Assembly: GCF_900105945.1 (NCBI RefSeq)
Contig: NZ_FNSO01000003.1
Coordinates: 868,001 to 932,000 of the forward strand
Reading direction: 5' to 3'
DNA length: 64,000 bases
From: Amycolatopsis tolypomycina
GTDB taxonomy: Bacteria > Actinomycetota > Actinomycetes > Mycobacteriales > Pseudonocardiaceae
The first letter of the stretch is position 1, and the number at the start of each line of letters is the position of its first letter. The notes below the pieces were generated by a model, which saw nothing but the letters and a program-made list of their open reading frames with translations, searched no databases and was not told where the DNA came from. Shown one piece after another: positions 34,918-43,561 of this stretch. A program made the translations under genes and the position numbers.

Positions 34918-37329
34918 TCACGGCGGCTCGGGTTTCGTCTGCGCCGTATTCGGGGCGACCGTGGTGTGGTACCAGGCTGCGATCCCGGCCCGGTTTTTCG
35001 TGCCCAGCTTGTGGTTGAGCTTCGTGACGTGCACCCCCACGGTCCCCGGGGTGATCGACAGATGGCTGGCTATTGCCTTGTTCGTCCAGGCTCGGGCGAT
35101 CAAGCTGGCGACCTCGAACTCGCGACGGGAAAGCCCATCCGGCGGAGTCTCCGGCTCCGGTGCCACCAGCGGGCCCAACGCCAGAGCGTGCATGTCCTTC
35201 TTGGACAGGTCCTGCCCGTCCGCGACGTGCTTGGTCCACACGTCGTCGCCGAGCGCTTGCCGTCCTGCGGCCTCAGCCAGCCGCTGCAGCCGCAGGAACG
35301 GCCCCTGCTCGAGCACGGTGGCCTGGGTCGCCTGTTGCCGTGCCTGTGCACCACCCAGTACTTGCGCGGCCGTCTTGTACTCGCCGAGCTGCGCGGCGAT
35401 CAGCGCGATCAGCCACAGACCCACCACCGGCCCCCACGCGTCACCGATGTCGCGCTGGATGCGCAACGCCTGCTGGGCCAAGCCGGCGGCCTGTCGTGGG
35501 GTGCCGTCGAGCAGCTTGACCAGCGCGCGGCACCACAGGGCCCAGGAGATGGACCACGGGGCGTCGGCCGCCTCGGCGTCCGCCAGCAGGGTCACGCTTT
35601 CAGCCCTGGCGACATCGAGGCAGCGCAGCGACGCCGCCGACATCGTGAGGAACAGGCGCGCCATCCACTCATCCGGCTTCGCACCTGCAGCCTGGCATGC
35701 TTGCGCTGCCTTGCGAAACGAGGTCAGCGCCGCCCGTGCCCGTTTCGGGTCCTGCTCGACGAGCCACAACCAGGTTCCGCGGGCAGTGTCCAGCGGCCCA
35801 AAAGCGTCGGCGATGCCAAGCGCGGTGGCTGCCGCCTCGGCCTGCTGCAGCAGAGGGCGAGCACGGGCAGGGTTGCCCTGGATCAGCGCGATCCACGCTG
35901 CCAGTGACAGCGCCGCCACCCGGTTCATGCTCGGAGCGCCGGGGTGCGTGGCCAGCCCTGCGTCGAGCATGCGGAGGTTTTCGTTGAGCCGGCCGCCGAA
36001 GATGAACGCGCAGGTCTGGCTCACATGGATCGCCAGCTCCAGCCCGCGCGTTTCGGTCTGCGCGGTGGCCAGGAGCCGTTGCTGGCTGGCGATCAGGTCT
36101 GGCCGGAACTCGTTCAGCCGGAGCATCCAGTCGATCTGGTTCGGGCCGAGCCATTCTCGGCTGCCGCACGCCGCCAGCTCGTCAAAGTAGGCGGTGTGGG
36201 CCTGGCGCAGTCGGTGGCCATCGCCGGATGCCAACACCAGCTGGCCGTACTGCCGGATCGTCTCCAGCATGCGGTAGCGCGGCCGGTCCTGACGCTCTAC
36301 ACCCTTGAGCACGTTCTTACTCACCAAGTTGATGAGCAGAGACTGAACCTCGGCCTCAGCGATGCCATGATGGTGGCAGATCGCGTGGACGGCTTCGAGG
36401 TCGAAGCCGCCTTCGAACACGCTGGCCAGCTCCCACAGCCTCCGCTCAGGCTCGGGCAACCGTGTATAAGACCAGCTCACCATCGCCTGCAGCGTGTGGT
36501 GCTTGCCCTGACGGGATGCCGCGCGGTCCAGCAGCGACAACAGGTCAGGGTGCTTGCTGAGGGCCCAGACCGTCATGGCGTTGCCCGCCAGCGGCACCGC
36601 AGCCAGTTCGATGCCGAGAGGGATGCCGTCGAGCCGCCGGCACAGTTGCGCTGCGGCGGTATAGTCGCGTTGACGGATCGTGACACCCAGCTCGGCTGCC
36701 CGGTCGATCAGCAGCTGCAGCGCCTCGTGCACACCATCGTCGCCGTCGGCGCAGTCGCATCGGTCCTCGTCACCGACGCACAACGGCGGAACCGGCAGCA
36801 GCCGCTCACCCCGTACACCCAGCCGCTCCCGACTGGTCGCCATCACCTGGAGCCCAGGGGCGTCCCGCAGCAGCGTGTTCAGCAGCGTCGGTACCGGACC
36901 GTGTCCGGGGATGTCGCCGACCAGATGCTCACAGTTGTCCAACATCAACAGCAGCTGCCGGTCCTGAAGGTAGCTACAGAGCCTGTCCAGACCCGGCGTC
37001 GACGCGCTGTCCTGGATATTGAGCGCGTCAGCGATGGCGGCATACAGCCGGTCGCCGCCCTCGCGCAGCTCGGCCACGACGACGCCGTCCCGGTATCCGC
37101 GCGATGCAGTCAACTCGTGGGCAAGGCGGAGCAGGAGCCGGGTCTTGCCGACTCCGCCAAAGCCGGTCAACGTCACCAGCCGGGTTCCGTCGCTGTTCAG
37201 CAGTTCCCTGCAGCGGTTGAGCAACCCGCCGCGGCCGATGAAAGAATCCAGTTCCGCCGGCACCGTCGACACGGATCGATCTAGCGCGCCCCGGCTGTCG
37301 ACGTGGCGATCATCGTCACCGGCAGCCAT
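34918..37329 (-). CDS. Large NB-ARC/TPR transcription factor with C-terminal LuxR HTH
   Basis: The 803-residue product has an NB-ARC-type ATPase (TLTGFGGVGKTRLLLRLAHE, Walker B LLLMLDNCEHL, sensor LQVMATSRERLG, GIPLGIELAAVPLAG), a TPR-like helical middle (residues about 380-690) and a C-terminal LuxR helix-turn-helix (LSRREFEVASLIARAWTNKA, GTVGVHVTKLNHKLG). It belongs to the ATPase-regulator group (LAL/ATHK-like) of actinomycetes. Convergent with the P450 at 33677, so it may control that gene and others nearby. Confidence 0.88.
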   Translation of the reverse strand: MAAGDDDRHVDSRGALDRSVSTVPAELDSFIGRGGLLNRCRELLNSDGTRLVTLTGFGGVGKTRLLLRLAHELTASRGYRDGVVVAELREGGDRLYAAIADALNIQDSASTPGLDRLCSYLQDRQLLLMLDNCEHLVGDIPGHGPVPTLLNTLLRDAPGLQVMATSRERLGVRGERLLPVPPLCVGDEDRCDCADGDDGVHEALQLLIDRAAELGVTIRQRDYTAAAQLCRRLDGIPLGIELAAVPLAGNAMTVWALSKHPDLLSLLDRAASRQGKHHTLQAMVSWSYTRLPEPERRLWELASVFEGGFDLEAVHAICHHHGIAEAEVQSLLINLVSKNVLKGVERQDRPRYRMLETIRQYGQLVLASGDGHRLRQAHTAYFDELAACGSREWLGPNQIDWMLRLNEFRPDLIASQQRLLATAQTETRGLELAIHVSQTCAFIFGGRLNENLRMLDAGLATHPGAPSMNRVAALSLAAWIALIQGNPARARPLLQQAEAAATALGIADAFGPLDTARGTWLWLVEQDPKRARAALTSFRKAAQACQAAGAKPDEWMARLFLTMSAASLRCLDVARAESVTLLADAEAADAPWSISWALWCRALVKLLDGTPRQAAGLAQQALRIQRDIGDAWGPVVGLWLIALIAAQLGEYKTAAQVLGGAQARQQATQATVLEQGPFLRLQRLAEAAGRQALGDDVWTKHVADGQDLSKKDMHALALGPLVAPEPETPPDGLSRREFEVASLIARAWTNKAIASHLSITPGTVGVHVTKLNHKLGTKNRAGIAAWYHTTVAPNTAQTKPEPP

Positions 37330-37539
37330 TGTGCCCCTCCCGCACGGCCTTGGTCGTCAACCGCGTTCCCCTGGGGGTAGGCCTGGGCGGTCGTCGTCCC
37401 CGCCGCCCACGCCAGGCCGGGGCGGCCGACACGATGCTGCGCCGACGCCGGCCCCGCCTCGCGCCTGTGCAGCCACGCCGATGCCGTCGGGGCTGCGTGG
37501 CGGCGGTCCGCGGTGTGATCGGCCGGACGCCGATGTTGA

Positions 37540-37818
37540 TCATTGCGGGTCCGCCGTGTCACAGACGCGGGTCTCTTGTGGCCCGGGGGATGCAATTGCG
37601 CAGGGTACGCACGGCATTCCCGTTCCGACAGCGACGAGGTCGGATTGGCGTGGCCAGATGGTCATCCCGCACAACGTCACGAGGTGATCAGGCATCGTCC
37701 CCGTGTCAGGTACTAGGACCAGATGGACGACACGATCGGTTTCACCGGCGATCCGTCCATTCGGCAGTTCGACGCCGCGCCGTAGCCGGGCGGCGACGAC
37801 ACTGGGCTCCCGGTGCAT
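37540..37818 (-). CDS. Small Cys-containing hypothetical protein (92 aa)
   Basis: ATG 37818 (MHREPSVVAARLRRGVELPN). The product shows a His-to-Cys arrangement (HLVLVPDTGTMPDHLVTLCG followed by MPCVPCAIAS), the C-to-CxxC pattern of small putative zinc-binding proteins that are common in Pseudonocardiaceae next to DUF5753-type regulators. Function unknown. Confidence 0.5.
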   Translation of the reverse strand: MHREPSVVAARLRRGVELPNGRIAGETDRVVHLVLVPDTGTMPDHLVTLCGMTIWPRQSDLVAVGTGMPCVPCAIASPGPQETRVCDTADPQ

Positions 37819-38233
37819 CGCTGGCGAGGTGGTCTCGGTGAACCCGATCGCAGAAGCCGCGGACCGTGAACCGTGGACGAAACGTGGCGTGTTTGATGTA
37901 AGTCCGTGATCACTCGGTCCGGTTGTTCTGGGTGGACGACTTTGAGGGAAAGCCGTCATGGAGACTTCCATTGGTCGCTTGCCGCCTACGTTCAGTCGCT
38001 GAGAGCGGGCCCAAGCCCTTACATGCTCATCCATCGTTGATCATGCTGGGTAAACGGTCGCATGGGTCGGGACTTTCGCGCACCTGCGCGGCGGGCCGGT
38101 TTCCCTCGGATCCCTGCGTGGCGTTGACCTGGGGTTTCGTGGAAGTTGCCCATCGCAATGGGCACCAGTAGTGTGGACGCTGGCGGTCCGGGAGTGGCGA
38201 GCCGCAAAACGGGGCGACGGGGGGTGCGAAAAC
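37819..38233. other. Intergenic region, nothing supported
   Basis: Divergent interval between the small Cys-rich gene and the HTH-phosphoribosyltransferase gene. It probably contains both promoters, but I see no clear -10/-35 pair, repeat or ORF. Confidence 0.35.
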
Positions 38234-39361
38234 GTGGCTGGAAACCAGAGCGGATCTCCTCAAGCGCGCGGGCGCGAACTTGCGAAGCAGGGCAGGGAGC
38301 TGTTCGTCTCCTGTGGATCTGTCAAAGCCGCAGCCCGCGAACTGATGAACCGTCATCGGGATCTTCCCAGCATCCAGGCGTTCCGGTATTCGGCTGGGCT
38401 CTCGCAAGATCAAGCAGCCATCCGCTACAACGAGGTGGCCGGCAATCAGACGACGCTGGGTGGAACCACGATCAACGCGTGGGAAAGTTGGGCGCGAACG
38501 CGCGGAACCCCTGGAGCTGGCTCTCCGCCATCATTTGCGAGCTTGCTCATCCTGGCAAAAGCGTACGGACTCGGACCGCATGGCACGGCTAGCGAGTACA
38601 TTTTCGCGGGCGACCTTGTTCAGGAGGCGTACGAGAAGCTGGCCCCCGAAGATCAGTTGGCACTGAAGGCCGCAGGCGACCACCCGCCCGCCGCCGCTGC
38701 TAGCGACTCGCTTCAGGTTCGCAACGCCGTGGTCGGCGGCCCCCAAGCGACCGATAATGCTGTCGGGCAAGACTTCACCCTAGTCGTGCCGACGATCGAT
38801 CATGGAAACCCGGCCATCTGTGTGTTCTCGCTGCCCAACCCCAATCCAGGCCAGCTGCTCGACCTGACCTGGAACACCTTCGGGTTCGGCATCCAGCGGC
38901 TGATGCGACAGATCAAGAGCCTCGGGCGACGGCTCGACGCGGACATCTGCGTCGGAATCAACGAGGCGGGTTTGGTCATGGCGACCTTCCTGGCGTCCGC
39001 CCAATTCAATCGCTGCGCCATCGGGTACCTCAGGTGCAACCGCGTTCGGAACGAGATCACCTTTGCGGCCGAGTCCCACTACCCGGAATCGGTGGAGGCT
39101 CCGGTGATCGTGATCTGTGACTTCGAGGTCAAGCATGCTGACGTCGTTGGACTCGTGGCGCGGGAACTGCGGGAGCGATACCCGGGAGCAGAGTTGTACT
39201 TCGCGGTGTTCGGCGCCATGACCAAGGGTAATTCGTTGGAGGTCCAAAGCTTCGATGAGCTCACAGGCGCAACAATCATGCAGGCAGCCAGGTTTGAGGC
39301 GGTGTTCATCGCCGCGACGATGAGCCCACCGGGCATCGAGCCGCCTTTGGAGCTTCGCTGA
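38234..39361 (+). CDS. XRE-like HTH fused to a phosphoribosyltransferase-like domain
   Basis: The 375-residue product starts at GTG 38234. Residues about 35-115 form an actinomycete-type HTH (FRYSAGLSQDQAAIRYNEVA, INAWESWARTRG). The C-terminal half looks like a type I phosphoribosyltransferase (DADICVGINEAGLVMATFLA, then VIVICDFEVKHADVVGLVAR in place of the PRPP loop). The usual acidic-pair PRPP loop is degenerate (CDFEVKHAD), so it may bind rather than convert a nucleotide and serve as a regulator. Followed 4 bp later by the phosphatase-like gene. Confidence 0.65.
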   Translation: MAGNQSGSPQARGRELAKQGRELFVSCGSVKAAARELMNRHRDLPSIQAFRYSAGLSQDQAAIRYNEVAGNQTTLGGTTINAWESWARTRGTPGAGSPPSFASLLILAKAYGLGPHGTASEYIFAGDLVQEAYEKLAPEDQLALKAAGDHPPAAAASDSLQVRNAVVGGPQATDNAVGQDFTLVVPTIDHGNPAICVFSLPNPNPGQLLDLTWNTFGFGIQRLMRQIKSLGRRLDADICVGINEAGLVMATFLASAQFNRCAIGYLRCNRVRNEITFAAESHYPESVEAPVIVICDFEVKHADVVGLVARELRERYPGAELYFAVFGAMTKGNSLEVQSFDELTGATIMQAARFEAVFIAATMSPPGIEPPLELR

Positions 39362-39365
39362 GCAG

Positions 39366-40307
39366 ATGGGAAAGACAGTGGTGGAGAAGGTCAGTGGCAT
39401 CCCCGATCTTGCCGGCAGGATCGCCGAGATGGTACGCGGCGTGATGCTGGAGTTGCGTCCGAGACTAGTCGAGGCGGCGCTAACCGGCCGACGCGGCGAA
39501 AGCGAGAACCCGCGACACGAAGACAACTTCCTGTCTGAGCACGACCTGTGGATGCATCGTCGCTACCGCGAACTGCTCGCCCCGGTTCTCGGGGCATTCG
39601 TCTACGCTTCCGAAGAGGCGGAACCAGAGATCGTCGGTGATGATCCCGACCCGGACCTCTGCGTTCTGGTCGACCCCTTGGACACCAGTGAACTTGCCGT
39701 CCGCGGGTTGCTCGGCTACACGCATGTCATGGTTTACTCCCGCGCCGCTGCTCGGCCGGTTGTCGCGGTGGTCGGCGACATCTTCCATCACCTCCAGCTC
39801 TACGTCGGCGCGCGTGACGAGCACGGCATCGACCGCGCCTTCGTCGTCACAGCCGACTCTCAGACGTACGAACTGCGACAGCACACAAGCAAGCGACTCT
39901 CCGAGTCACTGGTCACCAACTTTCTGATGCGCCCCGGCGAACGGTTCCTCCCGCTCGCCCGGAAGTCGAAGCTTCTCGCAGCGCTCGACACGCCAGGCGA
40001 TGACGGCAAGCGCAGGGGACGGATTGGAGTGGACTTCGGCTCCGTCAGCCTCTGCCATGTTGCGGCGGGTATGACGGAAGCGACCGCCGAGTTCGCCAAG
40101 GGTTTCGCAGTCTGGGACCTCGCCCCTGGCCATTACATCCTCCACGCGTCCGGCGGCGCCGTGCTCGACCTCGCGGGGAAGCCCGTACCGCTCGACTACC
40201 ACTTCGGCTCGATTGCCGAGATCACCGAGGCCATGGGCCGTAGACAGCGTTTCGTTGCTGCCGGGACAGCCGGCCTCGCTGTCGAGATTGTTGAGAGTCT
40301 CCACTAG
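39366..40307 (+). CDS. Inositol monophosphatase-like (FIG superfamily) protein
   Basis: The 313-residue product has metal-site motifs of the inositol monophosphatase/fructose-1,6-bisphosphatase superfamily: ASEEAEPEI, LVDPLDTSELAVRG (for DPLDGT) and the C-terminal AVWDLAPGHYILHASGG (for WDxAAG). The Gly-Thr after DPLD is changed to Thr-Ser, a moderate departure. It would hydrolyse a sugar or nucleotide phosphate, and is coupled to the HTH-phosphoribosyltransferase gene, which suggests shared control by a nucleotide ligand. Confidence 0.75.
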   Translation: MGKTVVEKVSGIPDLAGRIAEMVRGVMLELRPRLVEAALTGRRGESENPRHEDNFLSEHDLWMHRRYRELLAPVLGAFVYASEEAEPEIVGDDPDPDLCVLVDPLDTSELAVRGLLGYTHVMVYSRAAARPVVAVVGDIFHHLQLYVGARDEHGIDRAFVVTADSQTYELRQHTSKRLSESLVTNFLMRPGERFLPLARKSKLLAALDTPGDDGKRRGRIGVDFGSVSLCHVAAGMTEATAEFAKGFAVWDLAPGHYILHASGGAVLDLAGKPVPLDYHFGSIAEITEAMGRRQRFVAAGTAGLAVEIVESLH

Positions 40308-40463
40308 ACACCTGCGCCACGGCATCGTTTGATAGCAGGCTTCGGCGGTGGTCGATGTCTACCAGTATCGAACCGGAGAAGTAGTGATGCTTACCTAACA
40401 AGTGCTGACCAACGCGGATCGTGGATGATGGGAAAAGATTGCCGACGTCGAAGGGGCCTCGTC

Positions 40464-41312
40464 GTGTCCGCTGCTCAGCCGTCCAGTGCCACTCCCGTAG
40501 CTGTACTCGACGTACGCGAGCATGACCATGAAGACGTCCTCAGCCGTGTAGAGCAGGTCTTCGGACTTCGCCTCGATAGGTCGTCAGTGGTGTTCGGTGA
40601 GTCCGGCGCAACCGAGGGCTTCCGGACGAGCAACGGGACGTGGGCCCGGATCGAGCGGCGGAACCGCTGGAAGATCAACAGTGCGGTGTGGGTCGGGCTG
40701 GAGGCGGCCGCGACCATCAAGAACGTCCGGAAGCCGGAGTGGTTTCAGGCCACAGCCTGGATCGACGAGGCCCGCGAAGTCGCCTGGCGTGCTGACGAGG
40801 TCGAGCTGATCTCTGCTCCGATCGTGGGCGATCTCGCGACGATGGCGACGCTGCCCGACGCCTGGTGGACCGCCGTGCGGGAGTCGCTGGCTGCTCTTGG
40901 TGCTCACCAGACCGAGCGCGTGGGAATGACACAGGCGCACCTGACGAAGCGAATCGGCGAGATCTTCCCGGGGGTCGACACCACCGTCGATGAGTGGCGG
41001 ACGGCCCACGCTGATGTGCACCCGGGCAACCTCTCGGTCGAGGGGCACTTGATCGACTGGGAAGACTGGGGCGCAGCTCCGCGCGGACTCGACGCTGCGA
41101 CGTTGTGGCAGTCAGCCCTGCCGGACCCCGCGGTGGCGGCACGCGTTCAGCGCGAGTTCGCCGCCGACCTGCAGACGCGGTCTGGCAGGCTGTCTCAGCT
41201 GCTGGTCTGCGCGAACGCGATCCGCATCGCCGCCCGTCGCGGGCAGCCGACTCCGCTATCGGAGCCTGCGAAGGCGGCGGCGGAACTGCTGCTCGCGGAA
41301 CTGGGCTCTTAG
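40464..41312 (+). CDS. Aminoglycoside phosphotransferase-like kinase, paralog of 13821
   Basis: The 282-residue product starts at GTG 40464 with AAGGGG upstream. It has the catalytic WRTAHADVHPGNL (HxDxxxxN) and LIDWEDWGAAPRGLDAATLW. Order, spacing and C-terminal end (AAAELLLAELGS) match the copy at 13821. The stop overlaps the convergent JmjC gene by 4 bp. Two copies within 27 kb suggest duplication. Substrate unknown. Confidence 0.75.
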   Translation: MSAAQPSSATPVAVLDVREHDHEDVLSRVEQVFGLRLDRSSVVFGESGATEGFRTSNGTWARIERRNRWKINSAVWVGLEAAATIKNVRKPEWFQATAWIDEAREVAWRADEVELISAPIVGDLATMATLPDAWWTAVRESLAALGAHQTERVGMTQAHLTKRIGEIFPGVDTTVDEWRTAHADVHPGNLSVEGHLIDWEDWGAAPRGLDAATLWQSALPDPAVAARVQREFAADLQTRSGRLSQLLVCANAIRIAARRGQPTPLSEPAKAAAELLLAELGS

Positions 41313-42550
41313 AACGTGCCCAGGTAGGTCCGCAACCCGGGGGACGAGCTGGTGTCGACCAGCCCGACAAAGCCAACGGCCAGCTCTTCGGTCAGTTCTG
41401 TGCACAGGCCCTCATCCACCAACGTCTTGGCGAGCGCTTCGGCATCGACGCCGGTCACCAGGGAGACGTGCTCGATGTTCGCCGGGTTACCTGACAGCAG
41501 AAGGCGGAGGGCGGGTTCAGCTCGCGCGGCGAACGTGATCACCTTGCTCACGGCTGTGACGTCCACCGTGTCGCCGTACTCCTCGAAACGAGGAGGGAAG
41601 TCCGTCACGCACACGACGTCGGTCAGCGGACCGAAGACACCGGACGTGCTCACGTGTCTACGCGACGGCCGTTCCCGCTCACGAGCTGCGAAGTACGTCT
41701 CCGGCGGATAGTCGGCTGCGAGAGCTGACGCCGCGGCGAGCAGGTACTCGGCGTCCACGGCTTGCTCGGCCGCTGTTCCCCAGCGATCCAGGTCGATGCG
41801 GAACCTCTCCTGCTGGCGCGACCGGTCGGCAACCCAGCTGAACCAGTCGACCCCCGTTCGTTTCACGAACCCGAACGTGGCGTGGAGGCTGTAGCCGTCC
41901 CCGCTGTCGACGCGCGTGGCCTGGTGCCAGTAGCCACGGGGAATGTGCATGACGTCGCCGGCCTTCATGGTGCCGGACCACACGACGTCGGCCGGAGGCT
42001 CGTCGTTCCGCTCCGCATCGCGGTACATCGGTGCGGTGCGCGAGGTTCCGCGCACCTCCCATGACTTTTCGCCGCCGAGCTGAACGATGATGACGTCGTG
42101 GTCGTCCCAATGCAGGTTGAACCCGGCGGCGTCGTTCGTGGTCAGGTACGTGTTCACCTGGACGAGCTCCCGTGACCACCACTGCAATGCCTGGCACGTG
42201 ATCTCCATGGCGGGGTCGAACGTGTCCAGCGTGTCGAGCACGATCGTGCAGCCGGACTCGATGAACTGGCCAAGGCGGTCCATTCGCGCCATCGACAGGC
42301 TCTGCCCTCGACGAGTTACGGCGTTGGCCAGGTACGCGTCCGGGTGCATCTCGTCTCCGCCTCGGAAGCACCGGAACTGCGGTGAGGAGAGTGAGCGTCG
42401 CATGATCACGTCCAGCAGGCGCGTGGGTGTCAGCAACCTGGTGCAGAGTGCTGGCATCGCCATGCTGCCCCGAGCGAATCGCTGGCCGAGGTGCTGCGGG
42501 CCATCCCATCCGAGCGCCTTCTCGATTTCTTCGACCAGATAGTGGTCCAT
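41309..42550 (-). CDS. JmjC/cupin-4-type 2-oxoglutarate and iron dependent oxygenase
   Basis: The 413-residue product has the double-stranded beta-helix of JmjC or ribosomal-oxygenase-like enzymes: the iron triad is His147-x-Asp149 (NLHWDDHDV) and His209 (IPRGYWHQA); VQLGGEKSWEV fits the cupin-4 family. A C-terminal winged-helix-like part follows (AALRLLLSG, LAKTLVDEGLCTEL). Enzymes of this type hydroxylate protein or peptide side chains, mostly Arg, His or Asp. Directly upstream on the same strand is a 49-residue peptide gene, the natural substrate candidate. Confidence 0.85.
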   Translation of the reverse strand: MDHYLVEEIEKALGWDGPQHLGQRFARGSMAMPALCTRLLTPTRLLDVIMRRSLSSPQFRCFRGGDEMHPDAYLANAVTRRGQSLSMARMDRLGQFIESGCTIVLDTLDTFDPAMEITCQALQWWSRELVQVNTYLTTNDAAGFNLHWDDHDVIIVQLGGEKSWEVRGTSRTAPMYRDAERNDEPPADVVWSGTMKAGDVMHIPRGYWHQATRVDSGDGYSLHATFGFVKRTGVDWFSWVADRSRQQERFRIDLDRWGTAAEQAVDAEYLLAAASALAADYPPETYFAARERERPSRRHVSTSGVFGPLTDVVCVTDFPPRFEEYGDTVDVTAVSKVITFAARAEPALRLLLSGNPANIEHVSLVTGVDAEALAKTLVDEGLCTELTEELAVGFVGLVDTSSSPGLRTYLGTF

Positions 42551-42571
42551 AAGTACCCTCTCTCTTGTGAA

Positions 42572-42610
42572 CGGTGGCGGACCAGCAGGTCAATCGCTGG
42601 TCCGCCACCG
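42572..42610 (-). promoter_or_regulatory. 15-bp perfect hairpin between the peptide gene and the oxygenase gene
   Basis: cggtggcggaccagc (42572-42586) and gctggtccgccaccg (42596-42610) pair perfectly around a 9-nt loop. It starts 18 bases after the peptide stop and ends 22 bases before the oxygenase ATG. There is no U run, so it is likelier to be an attenuator or mRNA stabiliser, the arrangement that gives precursor peptides more transcript than their modifying enzymes. Confidence 0.75.
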
Positions 42611-42627
42611 CAGTTCGCCGTGCCAGG

Positions 42628-42777
42628 TCACTCCGGAATGTTCAGTCCGTCGCCACCCGCATCGCCGTGGCCGTCGCCGCCGCCCGACGTCGACGGGTCG
42701 CCGTGGGAGAGATCGAGCCGGTCACGCACCCCGGACAGATCTCGGACGCCAACCACGAGTTTGTCCTTCTCGTCCAA
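42628..42777 (-). CDS. Candidate RiPP precursor peptide (49 aa, TTG start)
   Basis: The frame starts at TTG 42777, six bases after a strong AAGGGAG ribosome site, and ends in TGA at 42628. The first half is charged and helical (DEKDKLVVGVRDLSGVRDRL), like a leader; the second half is Gly/Asp/His-rich (STSGGGDGHGDAGGDG) and ends LNIPE, like a core. Third positions are nearly all G/C. The oxygenase gene follows after a hairpin. No Cys or aromatic residue is present in the tail; Asp, His, Asn and Ser would be the hydroxylation targets. Too short and TTG-started, so easily missed by gene callers. Confidence 0.6.
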   Translation of the reverse strand: MDEKDKLVVGVRDLSGVRDRLDLSHGDPSTSGGGDGHGDAGGDGLNIPE

Positions 42778-42795
42778 CTGTTTCTCCCTTCGTTT

Positions 42796-42810
42796 CCTGG
42801 ATTTTCCAGG
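42796..42810. repeat. Short palindrome upstream of the peptide gene
   Basis: cctgga-ttt-tccagg, centred about 26 bases before the TTG start and just upstream of the ribosome site. It may be a small mRNA hairpin or an operator for the peptide-oxygenase transcript. Confidence 0.4.
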
Positions 42811-43240
42811 CTGTGATGGCCGGGAGCAGTGACACCCTCAGGCGCTGCTCCGGGCTCATGGCGGCTGGGGAAACCCAGTCACCGTTGGTTCTGGAGTTCC
42901 GTGAGGCCGCGGTGGGACGGGGTAGGGATTCTCTTGGCGGAGGCGAAGGGTTGAGAATTGTCGCGTATCCTGACCTGCCGGCCAAAATCGGGACCATCCT
43001 GAACACTGGAAATCGCCTGGACCTTCAGTGTAGCGAGAGCGCCAGACTTCGCGAGGCGTGAGGAAAACGATTAGCAGTTGACACAAATCTGGCTTTCTTC
43101 GTCATTAACCTGGCTGCGCCCGGCATCGGCGAATGGAGGTCACCGACCGGCTGGCGCGAGCAGCTGTATGCCGCTGGATATCGCCCTGCGCTTCGGATCG
43201 AGTTCGTTGTCCGCGTCGAACAGGCTCTACGACGTGGCAG
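42811..43240. other. Upstream region of the peptide gene, no gene supported
   Basis: Expected to hold the promoter of the peptide-oxygenase unit on the minus strand. A plus-strand TTGACA near 43079 has no convincing -10 partner and no gene downstream. Reading frames are not coding-like. Confidence 0.35.
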
Positions 43241-43561
43241 TTAGCTGCCAAGCCAGCAGCTTGCGTGGTTCCCCTTCCGATCGACTGGTTGTGGCTTGGG
43301 TTTGGGGGCCCCTTCAGGCAGTGACGGCCGGGGAATCGGTTGCGTATCTTCATCCTTGGGCCATGCCGGGAAACACTTTGGACAACGCGAACTCTTCGAC
43401 GAATATGCGTCGAGTATGCAGACTATCCCGCATTGGGAGACGCCGAACGTCAGTCCGCTTGCGCGAAGTTGCTTCGCTTCGTCGCCGAGCCGGTGTTGAA
43501 TGTCGTTGTGCAGCACGGCACGCCATGTCCGAGCATCAGGCCCGTCCGACTGGTTCGCCAT
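43241..43561 (-). CDS. Small protein with a CxxxxC/CxxC pattern downstream of prim-pol
   Basis: The 106-residue product (ATG 43561, overlapping the prim-pol end by 26 bp) starts MANQSDGPDARTWRAVLHND and has cysteines in SQCGIVCILDAYSSKSSRCP and CPKCF, possibly a zinc site, before a Pro/Lys-rich tail. Codon use is less GC-biased than its neighbours. No family recognised. It is coupled to the prim-pol gene. Confidence 0.5.
   Translation of the reverse strand: MANQSDGPDARTWRAVLHNDIQHRLGDEAKQLRASGLTFGVSQCGIVCILDAYSSKSSRCPKCFPAWPKDEDTQPIPRPSLPEGAPKPKPQPVDRKGNHASCWLGS

Noticed and set aside
43079..43115. TTGACA promoter on the plus strand
   Set aside because: No convincing -10 box at proper spacing and no plus-strand gene until 44820.
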